NCBI GenBank assembly: GCA_963697675.1
Contig: CAVOOW010000009.1
Span: 1-64,000 of the forward strand
DNA from: CAVOOW01 sp963697675
GTDB lineage: Bacteria; Actinomycetota; Actinomycetes; JACCUZ01
Length of the DNA: 64,000 bases
Direction: 5' to 3'
The notes beneath the pieces were generated by a model. That model worked only from the letters and a program-made list of their open reading frames with translations, made no database searches and was not told the origin of the DNA. This document shows, in pieces, positions 21,148 to 29,903 of this stretch (position 1 is the first letter of the stretch; each line of letters starts with the position of its first letter). The translations under genes and the position numbers were made by a program.

Positions 21148-22086
21148 ATGACAGCAAGACACGATGCCAAGCATGGCGCTGAACAAGGAGAACTTTTGCC
21201 AAGGCTGCCCAACTTCATCTACATCGGGCCCGACAAGGCCGGCTCGTCGTGGTTGCACGAGGTGCTCATTCGCCACGAGCAGGTGTTCATGCCCGACGCG
21301 AAGGACCTCTACTTCTTCGATCGCTACTACGACCGGGGCGTGTCGTGGTACGCAACGCAGTTCAAGGACGCCGGACCCGGGCACCAAGTCGTCGGTGAGG
21401 TGTGCCAGGACTACCTCTTCCACCCGCAGGCAGCGGAACGCATCGAGGAGTCGCTCGGTGATGGTGTTCGCCTGATGGTGACGCTGCGGGACCCGGTCGA
21501 GCGCGCGTTCTCGTCCTACCTCTACATGCTCAAGCAGGGGGAGAACCCCGGCTCGTTCCTGGAAGCGGTTCGATCGCGGCCCGAACTGCTGGAGCACGGT
21601 CGCTATGCGACGAACCTCCAGCGATACTTCGACACGTTCGGCGAGGAGAACGTCTTCGTTGCCGTTTTCGACGACCTCGCCGCCGACCCGCAGCAGTTCA
21701 TCGACCGCCTGCTGACCTGGTTGCAGCTCGAACCGATGGTGCTGAGCGACGACCTGCTCGAAGCCCGGCTGCCGGCCGGCAAGGCGCGGTCGGCGGCCCT
21801 CGCCCGGGCAGCTCGCCGCGCAGCCGACTTCGTCCGGGAGCACGACGGGGCAAACCTGGTCGGTCGGGTCAAGCGCTCCTCGATCGTCCAACGCACTCTC
21901 TACCGGCCGCTGGCCAGTGACAAGCCGACAATGACCGCGGAGGAGCGCGAGGCCGTCCTCGTGCCGCTCACGCCCGAGATCGAGCGGCTCGACGGGCACC
22001 TCGGTCTCAACCTGCGCAAACGGTGGGGATGGTCTGCTATCCCTGCACCCCGCGCGGTCCTGCCATTGGAGGCCGAGACGGCATGA
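21148..22086 (+). CDS. Sulfotransferase (second of three)
   Basis: 312-residue member of the heparan/polysaccharide O- or N-sulfotransferase type. The PAPS loop is GPDKAGSSWLHEVL (residues 27-40), with a 3'-phosphate site at TLRDPVERAFSSYLYML. The form LRDPVERAFSxY is typical of enzymes acting on glycans. ATG 21148 has GAGGCGGGGG in front. Its stop overlaps the next start in ATGA, suggesting coupled translation with the polymerase gene. The acceptor is inferred to be the locus polysaccharide or its lipid-linked repeat unit. Confidence 0.92.
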   Translation: MTARHDAKHGAEQGELLPRLPNFIYIGPDKAGSSWLHEVLIRHEQVFMPDAKDLYFFDRYYDRGVSWYATQFKDAGPGHQVVGEVCQDYLFHPQAAERIEESLGDGVRLMVTLRDPVERAFSSYLYMLKQGENPGSFLEAVRSRPELLEHGRYATNLQRYFDTFGEENVFVAVFDDLAADPQQFIDRLLTWLQLEPMVLSDDLLEARLPAGKARSAALARAARRAADFVREHDGANLVGRVKRSSIVQRTLYRPLASDKPTMTAEEREAVLVPLTPEIERLDGHLGLNLRKRWGWSAIPAPRAVLPLEAETA

Positions 22087-23507
22087 CCTTTGTCGACTCG
22101 CGACCGGTCGTCCGGCTCGACGAGCCGCGGTCGTCCTGGCTCGTGCGCCGGCTCGGTCCTGCGTGGCCGTTGAAGGCATTGCTGCTCGGTTTTCCGCTGT
22201 GGTGGGCGCTCGGGATCGCCCAGTTCGCATTCCTGTCCGCTGCCGTCGCCATGGCAGTGCAGATGTACCGCCGTGGCTCGATCAGGGTTCCTGCGGCGTT
22301 CGGCGTGTGGCTGCTCTTCCTGGTCTGGATGGCGGCCGGCGTGTTCGTGCTCTGGGCGCATGCGCCGGGCACGATCGACGGGAACAGCCCCATCCGCATC
22401 ATCCCGTTCCTGTTCCGGGTCATGTGGTATCTCGCCATCACCGTGGCCGTTCTCTATCCGCTCAGCATGTCCTCGCGGATCCTGCCCGCGATGGACGTGG
22501 CCCGCTGGCTCGCTGCTCTGTTCGTCTTCTCGGTGCTGGCCTCGGTCGCCGGACTGCTGGTCCCCCACTTCCAGTTCACCTCGCTCGCCGAGCTCATCGT
22601 CCCCGGCGCGAGAGCCAACGGAACCTTCGTACACACGATGCTGCATCCGGCACTCACCACCGGCAGCGAGTTCCTTGGCTATGAACAGCCGCGCCCGAAG
22701 GCTCCGTTCGCCTATCCGAACGCCTGGGGCAACAACGTCGGCCTGTTGCTGCCGTTCTTCGTCGTGGCGTGGGCCAACAGCAAGAAGAGGTGGCAGCGGA
22801 TCAGCGTTCCCGTCGTCCTGGCGTTGTTCCTCCTCCCTGTCGCCTACTCCCTGAACCGCGGTCTGTGGCTGGGCATCCTCGTGGTCTCCGTCTATGCGGC
22901 CGTGGCGTTGGCACGTTCCGGTCGACTGGCGGCGCTCTGGACCCTCATCGTGGTCGGCATCGTCGCGACTGCCATCCTGATCGGGTCTCCCGTGTGGTCG
23001 ACGATCATGCTGCGAATAGAGACCCCTCACAGCAACGCGCGGCGCGGGACCGTTGCCGAGGTCGTCATCGACACCACCTGGCACGGCTCACCGCTGCTCG
23101 GCTTCGGGACGACCCGCAAGGTCACGGGCAACTTCGCCTCGATCGCCGGCACCGGCTCGACGTCCTGCCACCAGTGCTCTGCCCCGCCGCTGGGGACGCA
23201 GGGCTTCCTGTGGCGACTGATCCTCACGACGGGCTTCGTCGGCACCGGTCTGTTCGGGGTGTTCATGGTCGTGCAGTGGCTCAAACACTTCCGCCGCCGT
23301 GACGTGTTCAGTGTGGTGGGCTGCATGTGCCTCGTGATGTCGGGTCTGTTCTTCCTCGTCTACGACTCGCTCGACTCGCCGCTGTTCATCCTGATGCTGG
23401 CCATCGGCCTGATGAACCGGGAACGATTGCAGGACCAGGTGGTCGAGTCCGGGCTGGCCAAGGTGGACATGGCTGTTGGACCACGCATGCTGGGACGTGC
23501 GCGATGA
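22083..23507 (+). CDS. Wzy/O-antigen-ligase-like polysaccharide polymerase
   Basis: 474-residue integral membrane protein with roughly ten to twelve hydrophobic helices and a large extracellular loop at about residues 150-230. It carries the Wzy_C/O-antigen-ligase style segment AYSLNRGLWLGILVVSVYAAV after the central helices. It would polymerise lipid-linked repeat units outside the membrane. ATG 22083 overlaps the stop of the sulfotransferase gene (ATGA) and its own stop overlaps the next ATG. Polymerase versus ligase cannot be separated by sequence; gene context (Wzz and Wzx present) favours polymerase. Confidence 0.85.
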   Translation: MTFVDSRPVVRLDEPRSSWLVRRLGPAWPLKALLLGFPLWWALGIAQFAFLSAAVAMAVQMYRRGSIRVPAAFGVWLLFLVWMAAGVFVLWAHAPGTIDGNSPIRIIPFLFRVMWYLAITVAVLYPLSMSSRILPAMDVARWLAALFVFSVLASVAGLLVPHFQFTSLAELIVPGARANGTFVHTMLHPALTTGSEFLGYEQPRPKAPFAYPNAWGNNVGLLLPFFVVAWANSKKRWQRISVPVVLALFLLPVAYSLNRGLWLGILVVSVYAAVALARSGRLAALWTLIVVGIVATAILIGSPVWSTIMLRIETPHSNARRGTVAEVVIDTTWHGSPLLGFGTTRKVTGNFASIAGTGSTSCHQCSAPPLGTQGFLWRLILTTGFVGTGLFGVFMVVQWLKHFRRRDVFSVVGCMCLVMSGLFFLVYDSLDSPLFILMLAIGLMNRERLQDQVVESGLAKVDMAVGPRMLGRAR

Positions 23508-24703
23508 CCACGCGCACTGCTGCGGCAGCCGAACAGTTGACCGCCATCAACCTGCTGTGGCCGGACGGCGCGCGACGGCTGACTCGCCGTCCCGGCCGGT
23601 CACCTGCGCTGCTGGTGCTGCCGACCCTGAGGTCGCCGCGGATGCTCGTCCCGGTCCCAGCGCCGGGGGCGGAGTCCATGCTGGTGAGGTTCAGCAGGAG
23701 CCGCCGCCACCTGCTCGCCCAGAAGGTGCTCTCCGGCAGCGTCAGGACCGGACTCCTGCCCTTGCTGCCCGTCTGGCGGCTCGCTCCGGCTCCCGCCGGG
23801 TCCCTCGGAGCCTCGATCGAGGACCACGTGCGGTCGCACGTACCGGAAGCCGGGGCCGTCGGTGTGCTCCTGGGTCCGCCGCGGGCCAACGCAAAACCAG
23901 TGCTGCGCATCTTTGACCGCGCGGGAACCACGATCGCCTACGGCAAGGTAGGGCACGACGAGTTCTCGGCCGGCCTTGTGCGCGCTGAGACAGCTGTCCT
24001 TCTCGAGCTGCGCCGACGGCCCATGCTCGCACTCGAGTTCCCGACCGTCCTGCACGCAGGGGAGTGGCAGGGACTCGAGGTCCTGTTGATAACTGCGTGC
24101 AAGGGCGCGAACGAAGGAATGCCGTCGTGGGAGCTGCCGCTTGCCGCGATGTACGAGCTGGCGGAAGCCGATCGCACGGAAGCGCGGACCGTAGAAGGCA
24201 GCGAATACCTTGCCGACCTCGGCGCCCGCGTTGCGCGACTCCCTGCCAGTCGGAACCTCGCGGTGATGTACGACCGCGTCGCGCGGCACACCGCGGCAAC
24301 CGAGCTGGCCTTCGGTCGATGGCACGGAGACTGGGCGCCATGGAACATGGGCTCGGCGGCTGGACGCGTGCAGCTCTGGGACTGGGAACGGTCGCGAGAC
24401 GGCGTGCCGCTCGGCTTCGATGTCGTGCACTTCGTGCTTCAGCAACAGCTGGTGGCGCGTGCCGACCCGGCGATCAGCGCGGCGGCGCTGCTGCGGGTCG
24501 GAGGCGACGCGTTGTGCCGGTGGTACGACCGGTCGGATCAGCGGGAGGCGACTGTGCTCCTCTACCTCACGGAGATCGTCGCGCGATATGCAGCCGACGC
24601 CGGCCCGGCGCCGACGGAGGCGCTCCGGCATCGCCTGCGCACGATCGATGCCGTCTACTCCGCCATTCTCGGCCAGCCGAAGGAGTCACATGTCGACGCT
24701 TAA
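23504..24703 (+). CDS. APH-fold phosphotransferase/kinase in polysaccharide locus
   Basis: 399-residue cytoplasmic protein. The C-terminal half has the aminoglycoside-phosphotransferase/choline-kinase signature GRWHGDWAPWNMG (catalytic Asp and Asn) followed by LWDWERSRDGVPLGFDVVHF, where the Asp would bind metal. The N-lobe lysine is probably the one in IAYGKVGHDEF. The substrate is unknown: a sugar, choline-like or lipid intermediate is possible given the context. ATG 23504 forms an ATGA overlap with the polymerase gene, so a wholly independent resistance role is unlikely. Confidence 0.8.
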   Translation: MTTRTAAAAEQLTAINLLWPDGARRLTRRPGRSPALLVLPTLRSPRMLVPVPAPGAESMLVRFSRSRRHLLAQKVLSGSVRTGLLPLLPVWRLAPAPAGSLGASIEDHVRSHVPEAGAVGVLLGPPRANAKPVLRIFDRAGTTIAYGKVGHDEFSAGLVRAETAVLLELRRRPMLALEFPTVLHAGEWQGLEVLLITACKGANEGMPSWELPLAAMYELAEADRTEARTVEGSEYLADLGARVARLPASRNLAVMYDRVARHTAATELAFGRWHGDWAPWNMGSAAGRVQLWDWERSRDGVPLGFDVVHFVLQQQLVARADPAISAAALLRVGGDALCRWYDRSDQREATVLLYLTEIVARYAADAGPAPTEALRHRLRTIDAVYSAILGQPKESHVDA

Positions 24704-25562
24704 GCAGCGCGCGCCACAGGGCATGAAGCAGCTCGGTCGCAAGGTGTCGCTCTCGGCCGGGTTGCGGACATCGTCTCGCCGCATGGTGCCAGGCTTCGTG
24801 CTGGCCGGCGCCCAACGGTGCGGGACCACGTCGCTGTTCCGGGCCCTGCTCGACCACCCGGCGATCGTCCAGCCCGTCCACCACAAGGGCGTCAACTACT
24901 TCGACGTCAACTACGCCGAGGGGTGGCCCTGGTACCAGGCACACTTCCCCGTCAAGACGGTGGCGTCCATGCGCACCCGTCGCGCCGGTGAGGACGCCGT
25001 CAGCTTCGACGCGAGCGGCTATTACATCTACCATCCCCACGCGGCTGCCCGGATCGCCAAGGATCTGCCGGACGCGAAGGTTCTTGTCATGCTGCGCGAC
25101 CCCGTGGAGCGGGCGTTCTCTGCCTACCGGCACGAGTTCGCGCGGGGGTACGAGACGGAGTCCTTCGAGAAGGCTCTCGAGCTCGAGGACGAGCGCGTCG
25201 AGCCCGAGCTCGAGAAGATGCTCGTCGACCCGACCTACGCCAGCTTCAGCCACCGTCACCACTCCTACCGTCGGCGTGGGTTCTACGCCGAGCAGCTCGA
25301 ACGCTTCACGGAGGCGCTCGGCCGCGAACAGGTCCTGGTGGTCGACAGTGACAGCTTCTTCTCCCGGCCGGTGGAGGAATATCGCCGCATCATCGAGTTC
25401 CTCGGGTTGCGACCTCACCAGCCGGCCCACTTCGACCAGTGGAACGCGCGGCCGGGGTCCCCGATGTCCGATGCGGCACGGCAGCAGTTGACTGCCGCCT
25501 TCGAGCCGCATGATGCCGCCCTCCAGAGGCTGCTCGGCCACGCGCCCAGCTGGCGCCGGTAA
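24690..25562 (+). CDS. Sulfotransferase (third of three)
   Basis: 290-residue heparan-sulfate-type sulfotransferase. The PAPS loop GAQRCGTTSLFRALLDHP spans residues 40-57, and the 3'-phosphate motif MLRDPVERAFSAYRHEF follows later. ATG 24690 has AGGAG at 24681-24685 and overlaps the end of the kinase gene by 14 bases. It is closer in motif form to the second sulfotransferase than to the first but is clearly distinct, so three separate sulfation positions or acceptors are possible. Confidence 0.93.
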   Translation: MSTLKQRAPQGMKQLGRKVSLSAGLRTSSRRMVPGFVLAGAQRCGTTSLFRALLDHPAIVQPVHHKGVNYFDVNYAEGWPWYQAHFPVKTVASMRTRRAGEDAVSFDASGYYIYHPHAAARIAKDLPDAKVLVMLRDPVERAFSAYRHEFARGYETESFEKALELEDERVEPELEKMLVDPTYASFSHRHHSYRRRGFYAEQLERFTEALGREQVLVVDSDSFFSRPVEEYRRIIEFLGLRPHQPAHFDQWNARPGSPMSDAARQQLTAAFEPHDAALQRLLGHAPSWRR

Positions 25563-25576
25563 CGGAGCCTGCCACC

Positions 25577-27220
25577 GTGTCCAATCGTGTGAACGTCGCC
25601 AACCCCGACCTCGTGATGCATCATCTCGCGCGAGGCAGGGTCTGGCTGGCGGGCGCCCTCCTCGGCCTGGTGCTGGGCGGCTGGTTCTACTGGGCAACAC
25701 CGGCGAAGTTCAGCGCGACGTCCGTCGTGGAGCTCACCGCCGTGTCGCCGACCATCGACCTCGGCGCGGTTCGCGGCCGCCCGAAGCTCGAGAGCGTTGA
25801 CACGGACGCCAACATGCTGGCCTCCGACGACGTCGTGTCGTCTGTCGCCAGGGCGTCGGGCGATCCGGAGCAATGGGCGCGCACAGCGATAGCGGTGTCG
25901 GCGCGAAACCTCACCCGCGTCGTGGAGATCACCTATACCAGCGCGACACCGGCGGGGGCGCGCGCAGGCGCCAACAGTGCCGCCGACGGGTTGCTGACCG
26001 CTCGCCAGCGCCTGGTCATCCAGCCGGTAGTGGACTATCTCAATGAGGTCGCGAAGCGGACGGAGACGCCGCTCGACGCCGAGGTGGTCAACCCCGACGA
26101 CCGTTTCGGGACGGCTGAGTTCAGGGTCGAGAACTGGCGTGACCGGGCTCTGGCAGCCAGGCTCCAGCTGCCGGATGCCGGCACGGTCCTGCAGCGCGCG
26201 ACCACGTCGTCAGGTGCGCAGCGAGGCCCCATGGAGGTTCCGTTGACCTCCGGCGCGGCCCTGGGTGCACTCGTCGCCGTGCTGCTGGGCATCGGTGTCC
26301 AGCGGCTCCGAGCCGGGCGGGTAACGCAGGCACGCCGGATCCAGCTGGTGGTCCGGCACGGCGGAGCGGTGCTGAAGGCAAGGACGTTGCCGGCAGCTGA
26401 CATTGCTCCCGTGCGGCGTCACCGAGTCCATCGCGCCGTGCGCGGCACTGCCCTCGTCGTCACGATCAGTCTCCTCGGCCTTGCCCTCGGCTACGCGGGT
26501 GCCACGAGGCTGGACTCGCACGACCTGGGCCGATCCACGCTCCTGCTCAAGCCGTTGCCGGGCAACGCTTTCTCGACGAGAAACGGTGACACGGCGGTCG
26601 ACCTGAAGACCGACGGGCAGGTGGCACTGTCCGATGCGGTGCTGAGCCCGGTTGCGACCGCGTTCCACAACGGCCTCACCGTCGAGACCCTGCGCAGTCG
26701 CCTGAACGTGAAACTCGTCGACAACGCCGAGGTCGTGATCATCACCTACAAGGGCGGCGGAGCGGCACATGCGGTCGATGTGGTCAAGCGGGTCGCCGAA
26801 CAGCTGATGAATGTCCGGACGGCGCGGGCCAAGGTGGCCTACAAGGAGCAGGCAGCAATCATCGCACCCGAACTGAAGGCGGCCGAGGACCGCGCGGCCG
26901 AAGGGGTCAAGGGAGCTGGTGAAGGCAGGGACCAGAACGGGGAAGCGCAGACGATCCTGAACCAGCGGGTCGTGTCTCTGCGCACAGAGCTGCGCGCGGT
27001 CCAGGAGCTCCCGCCCGGCCCGGGGACCGTGCTCGCCACCACAGCGCCGCGTCAGGCGGGCGTGCGCAAGCTGCAGCTGGCCATCCTTGCGGCCGGCTGG
27101 ATGCTGGCGACGTCCGTGGGTCTGCTGCTCGCGGCAAGAAAGCCTCGGTCGCGGCGCCGACCTGGCCGGGGCCCGTCCTCTGGTGAGACGACGATCGCCG
27201 GAGAGGTCCGGGCGGCGTAG
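25577..27220 (+). CDS. Tandem Wzz-like membrane protein
   Basis: 547 residues containing two successive Wzz-like units. The first has a helix at about 25-42 (ALLGLVLGGWFYWAT), an external region (SATSVVELTAVSP onward) and a helix near 225-240 (ALGALVAVLLGIGV). The second has a helix near 295 (ALVVTISLLGLALGYAG), an external region with a predicted coiled coil (about 400-480) and a final helix near 515 (LAILAAGWMLATSVGLLLAA). No kinase domain follows, unlike the first Wzz protein of the locus. GTG start. The doubled architecture is unusual; role in chain length or export is inferred. Confidence 0.72.
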   Translation: MSNRVNVANPDLVMHHLARGRVWLAGALLGLVLGGWFYWATPAKFSATSVVELTAVSPTIDLGAVRGRPKLESVDTDANMLASDDVVSSVARASGDPEQWARTAIAVSARNLTRVVEITYTSATPAGARAGANSAADGLLTARQRLVIQPVVDYLNEVAKRTETPLDAEVVNPDDRFGTAEFRVENWRDRALAARLQLPDAGTVLQRATTSSGAQRGPMEVPLTSGAALGALVAVLLGIGVQRLRAGRVTQARRIQLVVRHGGAVLKARTLPAADIAPVRRHRVHRAVRGTALVVTISLLGLALGYAGATRLDSHDLGRSTLLLKPLPGNAFSTRNGDTAVDLKTDGQVALSDAVLSPVATAFHNGLTVETLRSRLNVKLVDNAEVVIITYKGGGAAHAVDVVKRVAEQLMNVRTARAKVAYKEQAAIIAPELKAAEDRAAEGVKGAGEGRDQNGEAQTILNQRVVSLRTELRAVQELPPGPGTVLATTAPRQAGVRKLQLAILAAGWMLATSVGLLLAARKPRSRRRPGRGPSSGETTIAGEVRAA

Positions 27221-27224
27221 TGCT

Positions 27225-28814
27225 GTGGCGCGTGGACGACATCGGAAGACAGCCAAGGTGACGGCGGAGCTCTCGGCAACGAGGGGAGCGCCGCGCAGCA
27301 ATGTCGAACGGATGGCCCGGGCGGGGGGAGTGAGTCTCGCCGGAGCGGGAGTCGCGGCGGTTGCCGGCGTGGCCCTGATGGCCTTGATCACGAACAACTT
27401 TGACAAGGCGACCGCGGGCAGGATCGTCACGTCGACCTCTCTCTTCTTGATCGCTACAGCCGTCGTCCAGCTCGGCACCGACATCGGTCTGGTGCGGTGG
27501 ATCCCGACGCTGCTCGTGCGAGGTCATGGGCATCAGGTCCGTCCGGTCGTGCGCATCGCGTTGATCCCGGTCATCGGCGCATCCGTCCTGGTGGCCGTGT
27601 TGGGTTTCGCCTTCTCCTCTGAGCTGGCCGGCATCATCGACCACACGAGTGATGGCGGACAGCTGGCCGATCAGATCAAGGTGCTTGCGCTGTTCCTGCC
27701 GGTCGCGAGCGTCTACAACACCGTGCTCGCGGGCACGCGAGGGTTTCGTACGCAGGTTCCCACTGCCGTCACCGAGTCGCTCGGCCGCGTGCTCTTACAA
27801 CTGGTCTCTGTCGGCGCTGCCCTCGTGCTCGGCCTCGGCGCAGTCGCGGTCGTGATGGTGTGGTCGCTGCCCTATACCGTGGCACTTGTCGTAGCCATCC
27901 TGTGGTTTCGCGCACTGTTGCGACGGCGGGTTCCACTAGACGTCGCCAGCGACGATCTGACGGTGGACGAGTCGGGGCGAGCCTTTTGGCGTTACACGAC
28001 TCCTCGGGCGATCGGGACGGCGTCCCAGGTGGTTCTCAAGCGGTCGGACATCATTCTGGTGGCAGCGCTGCGGTCGCCGAGGGAGGCGGCTCTCTACGCC
28101 GCCGCCACCCGTTTCGTGGTGCTGGGGCAGTTGGGTGTCCAGGCTCTCCAGCAGGCCTTGAGTCCGCAGATCAGCGCGCTGTTCGCCCAGGGCGACAACT
28201 CCGCCGTCCGGGAGGTCTACCGGGCGACAACGGCCTGGGCCATGATCCTCGCCTGGCCCGTCTACCTCTCCACCGCGGTGCTCGCCCCGGACCTGCTGAA
28301 GATCTTCGGGCCGGGGTACAGCGAGGTGGCATCGGTTGTCGTGCTGCTGAGCATCGCGATGCTCGCGGCGACGGCGTGTGGTGCCGTGGACACCGTGCTG
28401 CTCATGTCTGGTCACACATGGCTGAGTCTCGGCAACAATCTGTGCGCACTCGGGCTCAATGTCGGCCTCAACCTGGTGCTCATCCCTGCCTACGGCGCCC
28501 TCGGCGCGGGCATCTCCTGGACCGTGTCCATCATCGTGCGCAACGTCTTGCCCCTGCTTCAGATAGCGTGGAAATATCACATCTCTCCGATAGGACGAGA
28601 GACTGCCCTGGTGGCTGGGTTGTCGGTCACGACAATGGGGGTGGTGCCGGGTCTGTTGCGTCTCATGTCGGTGCCAACTGTGGTAGTTCTGGCCGCACTA
28701 CTTCTCGGAGGTCTTGTGTTCCTCGCCACCTGCTGGCGGTTCAGGGAGCAGCTTCAGCTCGACGCGTTCGTGTCCATCGTGAAGCGGCCGAGGGACCGCA
28801 GACGCGTCGCATGA
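27225..28814 (+). CDS. Wzx-type polysaccharide flippase (MATE/MOP superfamily)
   Basis: About 529 residues with a dozen or more hydrophobic helices and the RfbX/Wzx layout. It would flip the lipid-linked repeat unit outward for polymerisation. The TTPRAIGTASQVVLKRSDIILV segment near the middle resembles the repeat-half boundary of the family. The start is GTG 27225, five bases after the previous stop; GTG 27258 is an alternative. An in-frame TTA codon, rare at this GC, lies at 27795-27797. The stop overlaps the next ATG (ATGA). Confidence 0.88.
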   Translation: MARGRHRKTAKVTAELSATRGAPRSNVERMARAGGVSLAGAGVAAVAGVALMALITNNFDKATAGRIVTSTSLFLIATAVVQLGTDIGLVRWIPTLLVRGHGHQVRPVVRIALIPVIGASVLVAVLGFAFSSELAGIIDHTSDGGQLADQIKVLALFLPVASVYNTVLAGTRGFRTQVPTAVTESLGRVLLQLVSVGAALVLGLGAVAVVMVWSLPYTVALVVAILWFRALLRRRVPLDVASDDLTVDESGRAFWRYTTPRAIGTASQVVLKRSDIILVAALRSPREAALYAAATRFVVLGQLGVQALQQALSPQISALFAQGDNSAVREVYRATTAWAMILAWPVYLSTAVLAPDLLKIFGPGYSEVASVVVLLSIAMLAATACGAVDTVLLMSGHTWLSLGNNLCALGLNVGLNLVLIPAYGALGAGISWTVSIIVRNVLPLLQIAWKYHISPIGRETALVAGLSVTTMGVVPGLLRLMSVPTVVVLAALLLGGLVFLATCWRFREQLQLDAFVSIVKRPRDRRRVA

Positions 28815-29809
28815 CGTCTGAGTCGGGTCGCCGCGTCGTCTACGTCGCCATGGCGTCGGCAGCTGTCCTGATCCTTGGTGCCGGTGCTGCGACGCTGATC
28901 GACAACGGCGAGGCCACCGAGAGCGCAGTCCAGCCCTCAGCCACCACGGATGAGACGCCCGGCACCGATGTGACGAGCCCGACCCCCGAGCCTGCGGACA
29001 CGAGCGAGCCGGGAACCATGCCCAAGGAGACGCTGTACGGAGCGTCATTCATGAGGAAGCACGGCGAGGGCTATCAGAAGGCGCTGCGACGCACCGACGC
29101 GACGCTGGGCAAGCTCGGTGTCGTGCGGGTCTTCTACCGGCGGGTCCCCAAACCCTGGCCGGGCAAGGCGCCCGGGCGCGACGTCATCGTGTCGTTCCGG
29201 CTCGACCCCGCGCGGGTGCTCGCCGGCGACTACGACGCCTACATGCGTAACTGGTTCGCGAGCGTCCCCATCAGCTTGAACGTCTACTGGACGAACTACC
29301 ACGAGCCCGAGGACGAGATCGAGGCCGGAAGGTTCACGGCATCCGAGTACCGGACGTCGTTTGCGCACCTGAACCGTCTCGCCAGGGAAGCAGCCAATCC
29401 GCGGCTGAAGTCGACGGTGGTCCTGATGTCCTGGTCCGCGCGGCCCGCCAGCGGTCGCAAGTGGCGGTCGTACGTGCCTGACCCCGCCAGCATCGACGTG
29501 CTTGCCTGGGACATCTACAACCGGCGGCGTGATGTCTATCCGGACCCGGCGGCGTTGCTCGAGGCCGCCCAACACGACTCGGAGACGCTCGGCAAGCCGT
29601 TCGCGATCGCCGAGCTGGCCAGCGTGCTCGGCCGCGGCGACAAGGGATCCGGGCGGGCCGAGTGGCTCAAGGCGATGGCCGCCTTCGCGGAGGAGCACGA
29701 CGCGGCCTTCGTTTCGTACTTCGACATGTTGTGGAACGACGGACACGACGACTTCCGGCTCCAGGACGCGCCGTCCATCAACGCCTGGAAAACCCTCAGC
29801 GGCGACTAG
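28811..29809 (+). CDS. Secreted/membrane-anchored GH26-like glycoside hydrolase
   Basis: 332 residues: an N-terminal signal-anchor helix (VVYVAMASAAVLILGAGAA), a Thr/Pro/Ser/Glu-rich linker to about residue 75, then a TIM-barrel-like domain. NYHEPEDE near residue 160 and FAIAELAS near 265 are well placed for the acid/base and nucleophile glutamates of a clan GH-A enzyme similar to GH26. Exopolysaccharide loci often end with such a hydrolase for trimming or release; that role is inferred. It overlaps the flippase gene and is the last of the run. Confidence 0.8.
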   Translation: MTSESGRRVVYVAMASAAVLILGAGAATLIDNGEATESAVQPSATTDETPGTDVTSPTPEPADTSEPGTMPKETLYGASFMRKHGEGYQKALRRTDATLGKLGVVRVFYRRVPKPWPGKAPGRDVIVSFRLDPARVLAGDYDAYMRNWFASVPISLNVYWTNYHEPEDEIEAGRFTASEYRTSFAHLNRLAREAANPRLKSTVVLMSWSARPASGRKWRSYVPDPASIDVLAWDIYNRRRDVYPDPAALLEAAQHDSETLGKPFAIAELASVLGRGDKGSGRAEWLKAMAAFAEEHDAAFVSYFDMLWNDGHDDFRLQDAPSINAWKTLSGD

Positions 29810-29820
29810 CCACCTCCTCA

Positions 29821-29903
29821 AAGTCGATCATGCAGTAACTGGCCGCGGCTTGGATCGCCGCAGGTCAGAGCCCCGAAAAACCAAGTCGATCATGCAGTAA
29901 CTG
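29821..29903. repeat. Two direct copies of an AAGTCGATCATGCAGTAACT element
   Basis: Near-identical 21-base copies lie at 29821-29841 and 29883-29903, 41 bases apart. The second copy supplies the last codons and the stop of trpS on the minus strand. Related cores (GTCGATCATGCAG or its reverse complement) recur at 56856, 56951 and 57017. This looks like a dispersed short intergenic element rather than a terminator: there is no stable hairpin within a copy. Confidence 0.6.
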
